A stretch of 64,000 bases of DNA from Symbiodinium natans (taxonomy: Eukaryota; Sar; Dinophyceae; Suessiales; Symbiodiniaceae). The stretch covers positions 370,001 to 434,000 of the forward strand of contig CAJNDS010002188.1 in assembly GCA_905221605.1 (NCBI GenBank), read 5' to 3'. Shown here piece after piece: positions 12,601 to 22,386 of this stretch. Positions within the stretch are counted from its first letter, which is position 1, and every line of letters begins with the position of its first letter. Made by a program: the position numbers and the translations under genes. A model generated the notes under the pieces. It was given only the letters and a program-made list of their open reading frames with translations, had not been told where the DNA came from and ran no database searches.

Positions 12601-15600
12601 ACGCAACCTGGAACCCCTTGACTTGAAACACTGGTTCTGTCATGCCCACATCATGGCGCCCGAACCCTCTGAAACCTCACAACAGTGGGAGCCCAGCACT
12701 ACCTCTCTCCTGTCATGCCGGGTTTAGGGTTTAGGGTTTAGGGTTTAGGGCTTAGGGCGTCCCATTATAGTCCCCATTAGGGACTGCTAGTATAAGGGCA
12801 ACATCCCAAGGTACCCCCATTCAGCTCAATTGCCTTCATTGGCTGAGAGCCTAGGATGCCGTTCTCCCAGTTTCTGAGTACGCGCGTCCCTCGAAGAGCT
12901 CCGGTCACATCCGGTCCTCGTCCATGTTCTCTGGGAAGAAGGTCGTGAGGAGGCGGCCCTTGCTCACCTGCACCAAGTACCCCTCGGACCCCTCGAAAGC
13001 GCCGCAGCTGCATCAACATGTCTCGTCACTCTGGTCATGTCAAGTTTGCAGGCCATTCTACACATTTTAGACAAGAAGTAGCGTTGGGAGGCAGGCTTTC
13101 GACGCTCACTATCGCACGCGGCAGGCCAAATCAACAGGTCACTGTTCGTAGGCACCGGATACGGCGGGAAGCCAGGGGTTCAACCAGCACAGTAGCAACA
13201 TACGATCAAACGACTGACCTGCGCATGACTCACGCTCGTGGGCGGCAGGCAAAATCATTGGGTACTAGAACCAGCATGGCACGGTTGGCTGCATGATCGC
13301 TTTGAAGGCGCTACACAGCTTGGTCTGCTCACCCTCGTAATCCAGGTACGTGGCGTACTACATGGACAGAGGGAAGGGAGAGCTTCTCTGACCGGACAAA
13401 CCTCCCAGCACGAGTTAGTAGGGGAAGGTATGGCTCTTGCGCATCCGGACTTATACAGTAACTCGGCTATGCCCGCAAATATGGGAACTCTACTTCAAGC
13501 GTGTTGGGTTCAGAGTTTTTGGGGTTCGGCTTCTGCAAGGCAGCCTTCTTCCAGCCAGCACCATACTCGCCACCCACTGCGTGGCGCTCGAAGAGAACAG
13601 GCCTTTTGAAGCCGAGCTCGATACCGGGGATGTGGATCGTGTCCTGCACGGGAATAGCAAGGGCCGAAGGCTTCAACAGCCCCAAGACATCCTTGGCCTC
13701 CCAAACCTGAACACCCAAAACCAAAATGACCCAAGGTGACCCACCGAAGCCCAAGATACCCGCCCCCTTTCCATGCACCCCCAACGGTAGAAGTCCCGCG
13801 AGATGGTGATGCCGTTCCATCCTCTTCGCCTGCCCGCACTGAACATGGAGATGGGACAAAAAAATTTGTGGTGAGATTGTGGTGTGTTAGCCTTGAAGGC
13901 TTTTGCGGCTTTTGCGGCTTTAGCTTGCGTTTTTTTTTTTTTCTGGTGGTGTTGCCCGATTCACCCATCTACTAGGGGAGGGAGGGCGGCGACAGCCGGG
14001 CCAGGCTTCTGGGCCCTGGGTGAGTTGACCTATGAGGGCTGAAACAGATACAGCTCGTGAGGTTGGGATTCAGAGTTTCGGAGTTTCCTTCCAGGTCACT
14101 GTATACCCCTAAACCCTAAACCCTCAACCCTGAACCCTAAACCCTAGACCCTAAACCTCCCAGTTCGTCCCAGAGTCTGGGATCCTGGCATGGCGCCATT
14201 GGGGGAGCCCAGCGCTTTGCTCAGCCCCATCTCTGCCATCCTCAGCGAGGGCACATCCCCTGAAGCCCTCAGAGTTAGGTTTTAGGGTTTAGGGTTTGGG
14301 GTTTAGGATTTAGGATTTAGGGTTGAATCAAAATCCTGTGTATCCGAGGCGGCGGCTGCTCCTTGGTTGGGGTAATGGTAGGCCTGAGCCCACACGATTG
14401 CGCAATGTGCGCAATTATGCAGCGCTCTGCCCCTGTGCTGTGGACGAAGGCAACGATGCGAGAAACCACCGCCACGCAACTCTACAACTTGCATGCTTAT
14501 GCTTATACCCCCCCGCCCGCCCCCCCCCCCCGCCCCCGCGCTTATACCCCCCCCCCCCCCCCCCCCCCCCCCAAAAAAATAAAAAACAGAAAGCTGAGAG
14601 AACTGGTCACATGGCTGTGGCCCCGGCTCCTTGAAGATGGAGCCGATCCGGGCACCGGCCGCAACAGCATCCTGTCCCAGGGGGTTTGGGTTTTGGTGTG
14701 CATGGGCGGCTGCTCTCCCACTGTTGGTTAGTAGGGAATGAGGGAATGGGTACCCCATGGAATCCCTTAAAGGGTCTATGTAGGGGGAGATAGGGCACCT
14801 CAAACATCATTCCGATCATTCCCTACTAACCAACAGTAAGAAGAGAGGCTTCTGCTGGAGTCGGGCTATTTCCACATGTGTGGTGGGGGCCTAAGACACC
14901 CGGCTTGGCGTTGTGGTCACAGATTTCCTGAAGTGTCGTGACAATCCTGTCTTCGTGGGGCTCCGAGAACACTAAATTCTGGATTGGTTCGTCGAATTGC
15001 GGCATCATACACCTTGGTACTTAAGCTCGGTTTTTGATGGGATCTGGAAGTTTCCCCCTCCTGCACAGCTAGGACAAATCCGCATCACCAGGATTTCAGT
15101 CCCCGTTTCTCAAGGTGAGATGCTCAAGAGCATTGCCGCCTTGCTTCAAGCCGCCTCAACGCAGCTCGACCCTACCCGTCAGTTGCAAAACACTCAGCTT
15201 CGGTAAAAGCCTGTTGGCTCATGGAACGATCAGCTACACCCCACCCAGGAACTCGTCCAAACAGAGCCCGCTGCAATGACGCATGATCCGCGTGGGAGGT
15301 CCGGGGTTCGGGGTTGATTTCGGCACCGTTTTGTCTTTGGGGGCTGAATACCCTAGCCCAAATGAAGGTTTAACCTTTTCATTGGAACAGGATTCATTAT
15401 ATGTAACCAAAACAGGGGGTAGAGGTTGACTACCCCGCCCCTAAGTATCCTGAGATCCTAGTTTGCCCGATCGGCCTTGAGAACCTGGTCATTGGTCTCG
15501 TCCCGCGCCTGCACGTCACAGGAGGGCTCTTGTGAAATGCGGATATACGCGGATGGACTGATAGATGCAGGGGGCCTTGCAGCTGAGGTCGTAGAACTCC

Positions 15601-15748
15601 CACTTTGAGGTGTCGATTGAGGGCTCCACCCACTTCTTCATGATCAGCTCCATGGTGTAGCGTGACATCTCCTCACAGCCCGGCAGCGAAGGCCGGCGAT
15701 TTGATCCGACAGCTGTACCCCCAGCTCCTCGCCGGCGATGTAGACCAT
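6659..15748 (-). CDS. Isocitrate dehydrogenase, 24 micro-exons
   Basis: Isocitrate dehydrogenase oxidises and decarboxylates isocitrate to 2-oxoglutarate; I cannot settle NAD versus NADP use. Exons 5' to 3': 15748-15728, 15671-15576, 15508-15476, 14671-14628, 14383-14360, 14267-14190, 13829-13796, 13643-13545, 12967-12917, 12193-12143, 12025-11987, 10008-9967, 9744-9715, 9616-9554, 9385-9367, 8820-8793, 8428-8410, 8292-8241, 8136-8102, 7512-7453, 7303-7277, 7095-7053, 6835-6801, 6721-6659 (TAG). They sum to 1086 nt in one frame, 361 residues. Family motifs appear in order: GEEMSRYTMELI, substrate loop SPNGAM then RRGWNGITISR, ERHAVGGEYGAGW, NPLDNV, VTKKTVFKWQEGFW, HNYDGDMLTDE (dehydrogenase signature), EASHGTVAD, GEETSMNPLGM. 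Introns: 14 GC, 4 GA and 5 GT donors; every acceptor is AG followed by exonic G. The ATG at 15748 is inferred (an AG acceptor lies 9 nt upstream), and an N-terminal or targeting exon may be missing. Exact junctions rest on frame and homology. Confidence 0.9.
7191..7240. repeat. Telomere-like block inside a dehydrogenase intron
   Basis: TTTAGGG/TTTCGGG units within the intron between exons 7303-7277 and 7095-7053. Confidence 0.9.
7358..7430. repeat. Telomere-like block inside a dehydrogenase intron
   Basis: CCCTAAA units filling much of the 149-base intron between exons 7512-7453 and 7303-7277. A short TTTAGGG block in the previous intron lies at 7527-7557. Confidence 0.9.
7549..7592. repeat. 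Dispersed TTTTTT-CACCCG element, subtype B
   Basis: CACCCGTTTCGCAAGCGTAT after a T run; the counterpart at 48366-48405 reads CACCCGTTTCGCATGCGTTT. Subtype A lies at 12243 and 49069. Confidence 0.65.
7801..7860. repeat. Telomere-like block inside a dehydrogenase intron
   Basis: Eight to nine TTTAGGG units in the intron between exons 8136-8102 and 7512-7453. Confidence 0.9.
8546..8591. repeat. Degenerate telomere-like block in an intron
   Basis: CCCGAAA/CCCTAAA variants in the intron between exons 8820-8793 and 8428-8410. Confidence 0.8.
8912..9092. repeat. Opposed telomere-like blocks in one intron
   Basis: CCCTAAA at 8912-8946 and TTTAGGG at 9013-9092, both in the intron between exons 9385-9367 and 8820-8793, able to pair as a long hairpin in the transcript. 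Confidence 0.9.
9835..9904. repeat. C-rich homopolymer tract in an intron
   Basis: Runs of C broken by AATT, within the intron between exons 10008-9967 and 9744-9715. Confidence 0.9.
10050..10123. repeat. Telomere-like block in the largest dehydrogenase intron
   Basis: TTTAGGG with TTGAGGG and TTTCGGG variants. Confidence 0.9.
10140..10236. mobile_element. Foldback element (family 2), intronic
   Basis: Ends with GCCCCTATTTTTGGAAAACC, nearly the same terminus as the element at 57633-57746, and its left end is an imperfect inverted copy. Lies within the intron 11986-10009. No target-site duplication seen. Confidence 0.45.
10383..10770. repeat. GAAAAGTC satellite array 1
   Basis: Short tandem units of about 8-10 bp around CGAAAAGT, with increasing divergence to the right. 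Intronic in the dehydrogenase gene. Confidence 0.9.
10797..10857. repeat. Telomere-like block (CCCTAAA) in the same intron
   Basis: CCCTAAA units with interruptions, directly after the GAAAAGTC array. Confidence 0.85.
11020..11195. repeat. 59-bp tandem repeat, three copies
   Basis: Three nearly identical 59-bp units (core CTGTAAAAATATGTATAAGG then CTGGTTCAGGGCAGACC), starting at about 11021, 11080 and 11139, in the same intron. Confidence 0.95.
11195..11305. repeat. Telomere-like block (CCCTAAA)
   Basis: About twelve perfect CCCTAAA units from 11217, preceded by variants. Confidence 0.95.
11390..11720. repeat. GAAAAGTC satellite array 2 ending in a long hairpin
   Basis: Begins with TTTGGGG variants, then about 85-bp higher-order blocks of CGAAAAGT units separated by CCCGGCGAG. 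It ends with a near-perfect inverted repeat: 25-base arms at 11641-11665 and 11673-11697, extendable by about 8 more pairs. Confidence 0.92.
12096..12137. repeat. Telomere-like block (CCCTAAA) in an intron
   Basis: Short CCCTAAA/CCCTAGA/CCCTGAA run between exons 12193-12143 and 12025-11987, a few bases after the GT donor at 12142. Confidence 0.85.
12206..12293. repeat. Two dispersed short elements in one intron
   Basis: 12206-12245 matches 6987-7022 (core CACTAACAGTCCTT), and 12243-12293 matches 49069-49123 (core TTTTTTGCCACCCGACTAGC). Both lie in the intron 12916-12194; 12772-12812 in the same intron is an inverted copy of the first. Confidence 0.7.
12311..12388. repeat. Telomere-like block (TTTAGGG) in an intron
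   Basis: About eleven TTTAGGG units followed directly by TTTTTTTTGCCACCCG, the same junction seen at 19934-19950. A second short block lies at 12719-12758 in the same intron. Confidence 0.92.
14108..14158. repeat. Telomere-like block in an intron
   Basis: CCCTAAA variants between exons 14267-14190 and 13829-13796. Confidence 0.88.
14279..14325. repeat. Telomere-like block in a 92-base intron
   Basis: TTTAGGG variants fill half of the intron between exons 14383-14360 and 14267-14190. Confidence 0.88.
14509..14574. repeat. C-rich homopolymer tract in an intron
   Basis: Runs of C interrupted by G and TTATA, between exons 14671-14628 and 14383-14360. Confidence 0.9.
14720..14837. mobile_element. 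118-bp MITE-like element with perfect 22-bp terminal inverted repeats
   Basis: 14720-14741 and 14816-14837 are exact inverted copies (ACTGTTGGTTAGTAGGGAAT, then GA). Non-coding, located in the intron between exons 15508-15476 and 14671-14628. No clear target-site duplication, so mobility is inferred from structure only. Confidence 0.7.
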
Positions 15749-15939
15749 TTGAGGCGCCTCGGTGTGAGCACAAGACTACAGTCGTTTAGCACTCAGCAGA
15801 GGACGTAAGCAGCTAGGACGTCGCACCGCGAAACGCGACCAGGTCGAGGAAAAACGCGCGCGCCGCAGTGACAGGCGCAGTACCCGAGGCGCCTGGCATG
15901 AACCAGACTCGGGCTGACACGACATGGAAAGCTTACTTT

Positions 15940-16025
15940 ATGTGTGTATATATATATGATAAATATATATATATATATATAAAGCCCCCCATATATATAT
16001 ATATGTGTGTGTATATATATATACA
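15940..16025. repeat. AT microsatellite
   Basis: TATATA runs with GTGT interruptions, just upstream of the isocitrate dehydrogenase gene. Confidence 0.95.
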
Positions 16026-16244
16026 CCACTCTGCCTGCATCATGACTGCACTAGGGGCGCCCAGCAAACGATCAGGGCCAAACTGCCACGTAATCTGCGA
16101 GCCCAAGTGGGAAGCGGGAAGCGGGAAGTGTTCAGGGCACGCGTGCACCATGCTGCACATGCCGACATGCAGCCCATTTTTGTCGTGCTTCGCTGGCCAT
16201 GCAGACGCGTTTCAGCTCGAGCTCTCTCAGGCTAATTGTCGCAA

Positions 16245-16333
16245 TGGATAGGTTCCATAAAGCATCTGCAGAAATGGAGTCGCACAGTCCTGGAGCTCCT
16301 TCTGCGAAACATCCGACATCTCAAACTTGGCGC
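16245..16333 (-). CDS. Candidate exon, unknown protein
   Basis: After a GCAG acceptor followed by G, the minus strand stays open for AKFEMSDVSQKELQDCATPF and LQMLYGTY. Composition looks protein-like and the strand matches the neighbouring gene. The end is not fixed and I recognise no family. It may belong to a gene upstream of isocitrate dehydrogenase. Confidence 0.35.
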
Positions 16334-17255
16334 CTGCGGAAGAACACGTGAGACGTGCTCACAGCTTTCATCGAATCCTGCGGACAGTGCCCTCCATCGG
16401 CAGTGGGCATCGGTGACTCTCTGGTGCCCCGAGCTGGAGGTGTGAAACCGGCATTTGAAAACCTGTGCAGCTGGCACAGTGCCAGCGAAGAGCTCCTGAA
16501 AGTCGGTTCTTAAGCCTTCTTCCGGACTTTCGCTGGGCCATTCTGGGGGCGGTTCGGAGCGCCCTAGACCCTTCCTTTTTTAAAAAGGAGCCCCATGAAC
16601 CCTAATCCCTGCCATCAACCTTGGTCTAGAGACGAAAGAGGGACAGGACTGAACCCTGACCTCCCCTATGTTACCGCTCAGAACAGCCTGAGGCGACGGA
16701 GCTGATTCATGCACCGTATTGCACCGTGGCACGCATCAATCCATGGGCTTCATGGCACCTCGCACGGAGTGCATGATGGATGATTCTTGAAAGATTTGTT
16801 GGTTTGGTGGGGGTGGGGGGGTTGATAGAAGTTTAGACCTTGCAGAGAGGGTGTACTAGGACCTAGACTGAGGGCTTCATAATGCCGGGTGAACCTCAGC
16901 AACTGACAGCTGATGCACAAATATCCGCACAAGATGCATGCTTCTCCTGAGCATCTACGAAGCCTCTATATGAGCGCCTCTAGGAGCGCCATCGAGGCTT
17001 TGCTGCAGATGTACGGCCGGTGCTGTTGAACCTCAGAGCCCCACCCCCACCCCACCCCCCAAGGCAGCCAGTTTCGGGTTTCTACTTTGGGGTTCAGGGT
17101 AAGGGCTGCGGGTTTCGGGTTTCGGGTTTGGGGGTCCCTGGTTGGCTCCCAAGAGGGTTCCGGGCTTGTGTTGGCCACTCGTCTGGCACTCACTGCAACC
17201 AACGCGCAACTGCAGAGGAACGTGAAGAAGCCCAGGGTTGTTTTTTGAGGGTTTA

Positions 17256-17356
17256 GGGAAACCCTAAACTTTAGGGAAACCCCAAACCCTGAACCCTAAA
17301 CCCTGAACCCTAAACCCTTGGAGCAACGGACCTACACCCCTAAACCCTAAACCCGG
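17256..17356. repeat. Telomere-like blocks with inverted junction
   Basis: TTTAGGG followed at once by CCCTAAA (GGGTTTAGGGAAACCCTAAA), then degenerate units to 17356. Confidence 0.88.
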
Positions 17357-18008
17357 AGGCTCTCAGCTGCAAGCGCCGGGGTCGGCGAGGGCGCGCGACG
17401 CAGGTGGGAGGACATCGAGCGCTGGCTGGACCTGAAGAGGGGGGGGCTGCGAGCCCCAGGTCCCCTCGATGCTCCCAGGTGCGCAGAATATAGTAAAAAT
17501 AAGAATAAGTCAATATCAGACAGTGATGACATAAAAATATACGAATATACGAACTTACATGAATTGTTATATGAAGAGCTACGAAGCAGGGAGCCTCTCG
17601 AAGGGCGAGCTTCCTGGATAGGAGTGCCCCGGTGCCTGGAGCAGGTCGCGTCTCGAACTTCGTAGACCCTGACACCTAACACCCCTTAAGCCCGCGAAGG
17701 TCCGGGATTTCCGTGGAGTCGAGGTCGGGGCATACTTTGTGGCCGGGACTGGGGAGCTCCGCGCGTTCGTCCTCAGATGGACAGCTGCTTTCTGGGCTTG
17801 GGGGCGGGGGGGGGGAGGGGCCAAGACGCGCTTTGGTTGGTTTTGGTGTGGTTTTTTGGGGCTGAGGGGAAATGTATTTCAGGAAGAGAGTCCTCTGGGC
17901 TTGGGGACCTCCATTCCAGCCATCGTCCCCTTGAAGGGGACCCTATGTGCTAACAGCAGCCCTTTTGTAGAACAACTCTGCACTAGTCGTCCGACAACTC
18001 ACGAGGTC

Positions 18009-18114
18009 CGAGCGGAGATGGCGGCCGCGAGGATGAGCTTGACCTTGTCGAGTTTACAAGTCTCCAAAATCATCCAAAGCACCTCCACGAGAACCCCATG
18101 TCCAGAGTGACCCC
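18009..18114 (-). CDS. Candidate exon, unknown hydrophobic helix
   Basis: TTTTAG acceptor followed by G, then an open frame reading GHGVLVEVLWMILETCKLDK and VKLILAAAISAR, ending at a possible GA donor. It looks like an amphipathic or membrane helix pair. The family is not recognised. It sits immediately beside a telomere-like block, as many identified exons here do. Confidence 0.35.
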
Positions 18115-18235
18115 CTAAAACCCTGAGCCCTCAACCCTAAGCCCTTTTCATGAGGGACTCGACTGCCCTTTTTCACACTCGACTGCCCGAATGAAACCCT
18201 TTTGCAACGGGCTTTCGGTCACCGCCCGGCTGCCC

Positions 18236-18590
18236 TAAACCCTTTTCCCTTAACTAACCCCCCAAAACCCTACAAACCCTAAAACCCCCAAAACATACAC
18301 CCTGAACCCCAAAAACAGAAACCCTAAACCCTAAACCCTAAACCCCAAACATAAACCCTAAACCCGACATCATTCTGGGAGCAGCGCCTTACTTGCCCCG
18401 CGCTCGGCGATGCCTCGCGGTGACGAGAGATGCGCTGCGGCCCTACAGTCTGGGGTTAGATTATTTTTAGTAGAAAGGGTGTATAGGGTTTTTTTCCCCG
18501 CCCGTCAGGGTTTGGGGTTTGGGGTTTGGGGTTAGGGTTTAGGGTTTAGGGTTTAGGGTTTAGCGTTTAGGGTTTAGGGTTTAGGGTTCG
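18236..18590. repeat. Telomere-like blocks, opposed
   Basis: CCCTAAA variants at 18236-18366 and TTTAGGG/TTTGGGG at 18508-18590. Confidence 0.9.
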
Positions 18591-18689
18591 CCAGCGCAGC
18601 GTGGGGCCCAGGTCAACTCTTCTATAGGTGGCTGCCCTAAGCTTTAATAAACTTTTTACGGCGAAAAAAATTTTCAAAGGGAAGAGAAG

Positions 18690-19340
18690 CCCCAAATTGG
18701 CTCCAGAAGGCCCAAAATTGGCTTCAGAAGGCCAAAATTGGCTTCAGAGGCCCAAGTTGGCTTCCGAAGGCCAAAATTGGCTTCCGAAGCCCAAAATTAG
18801 CTTCTGAAGGCCCAAAATTGGCTTCAGAGGCCCAAATTGGCTTCAGAAGGCCCAAAATGGCTTCGGAAGGCCAAAATTGGTTTCAGGCCAAAATTGGCTT
18901 CTGAAGGCCAAAATGCTTCAAAGCCAAAACTTGGCTCAGAGGCACAAATTGGCTTCACAGAAGGCCTAACATTGGCTTCAAAAGGCACAAATTGGAATTG
19001 GCTTCAGAAGGCCAAAATTGGCTTCAGAGGCCCAAATTGGAAGGCCCAAATTGGCTTCAGAAGGCGAAAAATTGGCTTCAGAAGCCCAAAATTGGCTTCA
19101 GAAGGCCTAAAAGTTGCTTCAGAAGGCCCAAATTGGCTTAATTGGCTTCAGAAGGCCCAAAATTGGCTTCAGAGGCCCAAATTTTGTTTCAGAATTCAGA
19201 AGGCCCAAAATTGTCTTCCGAGGGCCAAATTGGCTTCAGAAGGCTCAAGATTGGCTTCAGAATTGGCTTCAGAGGGCCCAAATTGGCTTCAGAAGGCCAA
19301 AATTGCCTTCAGAGGCCAATTGGTTTCGGAAAACCCAGCC
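18690..19340. repeat. 20-bp satellite (AATTGGCTTCAGAAGGCCAA)
   Basis: About thirty tandem units of 18-22 bp with core TTGGCTTCAGAAGGCC. The unit is not a fixed multiple of three and several frames are open through it, so it is satellite DNA and not a gene. Confidence 0.92.
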
Positions 19341-19487
19341 CGAAAAGGCACCGGGTGGCTTTGAAAAGGACTTGAGAAGCTTCAAACAGCTCGAATATGC
19401 TGAAATGTTCAATTTTCTTAAACCTCCTTGCCCTGCGCAGGCACAAAGCCCAATCTTCTTTGTTCGATTTACTTAAACCCCCTAAAA

Positions 19488-20012
19488 GTTTAGGGCTTAG
19501 GGTTTTGGGTTTAGGGTTTAGGGCCTGTAGGGTACCCTAGGAGCCAAGAGGTTGACATATCGTTGCTTACCACGGTTACAGCATTTGTTTTCCCCCACCC
19601 AAGCCCTCACAACGGAGAAAAACTTCCGAAGACACCCTGTATGAGTGATTGAAGGACTATTTTCGCAACTAAGCTATCTTGGAGGATCTGGGCCCTAGAC
19701 CCTAAACCCTAAACCCAAAACCCTAAACCCTAAACCCTAAAATCTAAACCCTAAACCCTTTAACCATCTCCTCCTTACTCCCCATTGGGTCTCGCGCAGG
19801 CCGCCGTTGAGATCCTGATCTGGTTGGCGTAGACGTGGACCTTCCAGGATTCCATCAGGGGGGAGAGGTGGAAACCCACCACCATGTAGGGAAAAGGGGA
19901 TTGGGGTTTAGGGTTTAGGGTTTAGGGTTTAGGGTTTTTTTGCCACCCGGGTTTAGGGTTTAGGGTTTAGGGTTTAGGGTTTAGGGTTTAGGGTTTAGGG
20001 TTTAGGGTTTAT
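19488..20012. repeat. Cluster of telomere-like blocks
   Basis: TTTAGGG at 19488-19527, CCCTAAA at 19694-19760 and TTTAGGG at 19904-20012. The last is interrupted by TTTTTTTGCCACCC at 19934-19948. Confidence 0.92.
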
Positions 20013-21027
20013 GGAAAAAGGGGGAGGAGGTTGCATCCCTGATTCACATGTCTTGCATGAAGCTGCTTCAGTCATCCCTCCTGCTGTCCCGGTGTCGCTC
20101 TCCACATCTGAGGCCGCGCGCCCAGGTGGCGGAGCTGTAGAAGGTCGGCTCCGGCCGGGGCCTGGCGAGCGTTGCATGTAGGTTCTGGTTCGTATATTCA
20201 ATGCTTGTAGAAGCTGCATTTTTCGGCTACTTAGTGCATAGAGTTGGGCTGGAGGAAAGATTTAGGACTGGGGGGTTGGACCTTTAGGCTTCGGGAAAGA
20301 GTTGAGCTTTGCCATGCCTGGCTTGGAATCTCGGAATCAATCCATAATTTTCTGAGACGCCCCATCTTTTTTCGAAAGGTTCTCCGGTGCTTCTTTCATG
20401 TGCCCTTCCATGGCCACCTACTTCCGCAAACCACGCAGGGCGAGACGAGCATCGCCGAGCAACTCCGGCTTCACTCGAACCTCATCCGAGGCCGATGCTG
20501 GCAGGAGAGGAGCCCTAGAAGCGCGGTTCCTTGTTGCGAAAGGATGCTGATCAGGCTTCTTGCCTGTCTCATTCCCCTGAGGCTTCCGGCCGGGCCGCCG
20601 CCGCGGAACGCGCCCATGCCCCGCGCCTGGAGCGAGGCGGAGCGTTTTTGGCGAAGTGTGTAGGAACCCGGGGGGGGAGTTGGGGCGGGCTCTGGGGCTC
20701 CTCCGATGCAATCATTTCACCATAATTCCCTGCAAGCTCCCGCGAGGCCGCGACCCCACAGCCCGCCGTAGGCCCAGGATTGGTTGCTCGAGCGGCCCCC
20801 AAAGTAAAGCCAAAGCCTCACCGCAGTCACGGAGAAGACACACACTCTCTCTGCCATCACTTTGCAAGAGCAGGTGGAGATGAGGGGGCTGCTTTGTGGT
20901 CCTGCACTCTGGGATACAGTCGTCGGATACCGACCTGGGAAGCCACGGCCAAGCACTCAGGAAGGCCAGGAAGGACAAAGAGCTGCATCGGAGCGGCTTG
21001 GGCCCGGAGAGGGGCCCCTGTCTTTAC

Positions 21028-21078
21028 CTCACACTTAAACGCCGTGTTCAGGACCATGATCTTCTTGCGGCAGTCATG
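21028..21078 (-). CDS. Candidate short exon
   Basis: A 17-codon phase-0 block (HDCRKKIMVLNTAFKCE) between a CTAG acceptor and a GTAAAG donor on the minus strand. The acceptor is not followed by G, unlike the confirmed introns, so this is a weak call. Confidence 0.2.
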
Positions 21079-22042
21079 CTAGCAGAACGATGCAGCTAAG
21101 GCCGATTAAGGCTCTCCAGTTGTTAGCATTATGGCATAATCCCCGAATTCCTAAGGAGCCTGATTCCCGGCCTGACCGCATGGGAGATTCTGGCCGCATC
21201 GAGGGGGACCTTAATACTGAGCGGCTCGTCAGGTGCGATGCTTCCCACTGGCTTCGGGTTTACTCAGCGCTGCCTCTGGGGTTTCGGGTCTAAGGTTCAC
21301 AGGGCTTCTCTCACACTCGCAGGTGAGCAGGTTCGGGCGTCCAGCTAATTCCACATACACTAGCGACCTTGCCACACAAGCCCAAAGGTGCATAGGCTGA
21401 GAGTTTAGGGCTCACGAATCCACGCAAAGCTCAGTTCACGACTCGTTCCTGCGCGAGGACCCACCTCCGGAGCTTCCGGCAGCAACAGCCCCATCAAAGC
21501 GAACCCCCTGCGCGCACTTCGGCCTTTTGGTGGAGGCTCCAGGGAACTTGATCTCATTGGCTTGGCATCCCTGAGAGCTCGAAAAGGGCAACATTCATTG
21601 CAGTGTCCTGTGCTAGTCGCTGAGGCGAGGACATGCTTGGCCTGGCAGCAACCCGATCGCTCTCGATAGCATGCGAACCTCCCCTCAACAACCCTCGGAA
21701 GCGTAAGAGTCGCAATCATCACAGCAGCTACCGACTTAGTCGTCCAGTCAGACTCCTCGCGCCAAGACAGGCTGGGGATGCTCTGGTGCCGGGCTGTCCT
21801 CAGCAGCATCGTCTCGAACATTCTCACATGAAGCTTTTTGGTGCCCGACTTTGCGGGGCGATGCTCCCAAAACCCGAAACCCTTTTTTCGACCCCGCAAA
21901 GCTCGCGGGGTCAAAAAACCCCAAACCCTAAAACCCAAACCCTGGCTTTCTCTTGCCGAGCGGCATTTCGACGACCCATGACCGGACCCGTGAGCGAGTC
22001 TCGGATGTTCGTCGCCGGACCTGTTGCAACAACTGGGCGCGT

Positions 22043-22140
22043 TTAGGGTTTTTGAGGGTTTAGGGATGTTTAGGGCTTTGTTTTTAGGGTTTCTGCCGCA
22101 GGATCACTCCGCAGTTTTTAGGGCTTAGGGTTTAGGGTTT
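22043..22140. repeat. Degenerate telomere-like block
   Basis: Scattered TTTAGGG units with TTTGAGGG and TTTTTAGGG variants. Confidence 0.8.
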
Positions 22141-22267
22141 ACAGTGGCTGCTGTGCTAACAAGTTGCAATCAACTCCAAGCGGGCCTCTCCGAGGTTCTC
22201 GCGCCACGCTTCCTTGCCTGCAAAGGTTGAACTTGCTCCAACTCTGAGCTGCCAGTTCCTCTGTGCC

Positions 22268-22386
22268 AGGTATATGTGTGTATATACATATATATATATA
22301 TATATATTTTTAATTATTTATTTATATTTAATTATTTATATTCACATTCATATCTATATATATGTGTGTATATATATATATATATG
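22268..22386. repeat. AT-rich microsatellite
   Basis: TATATA runs flanking ATTTATTT-type sequence. Confidence 0.95.

Noticed and set aside
18837-19364. Open frames of 120-175 codons in the TTGGCTTCAGAAGG array
   Set aside because: Satellite unit length is not fixed to a multiple of three and several frames are open at once; there is no non-repetitive coding content.
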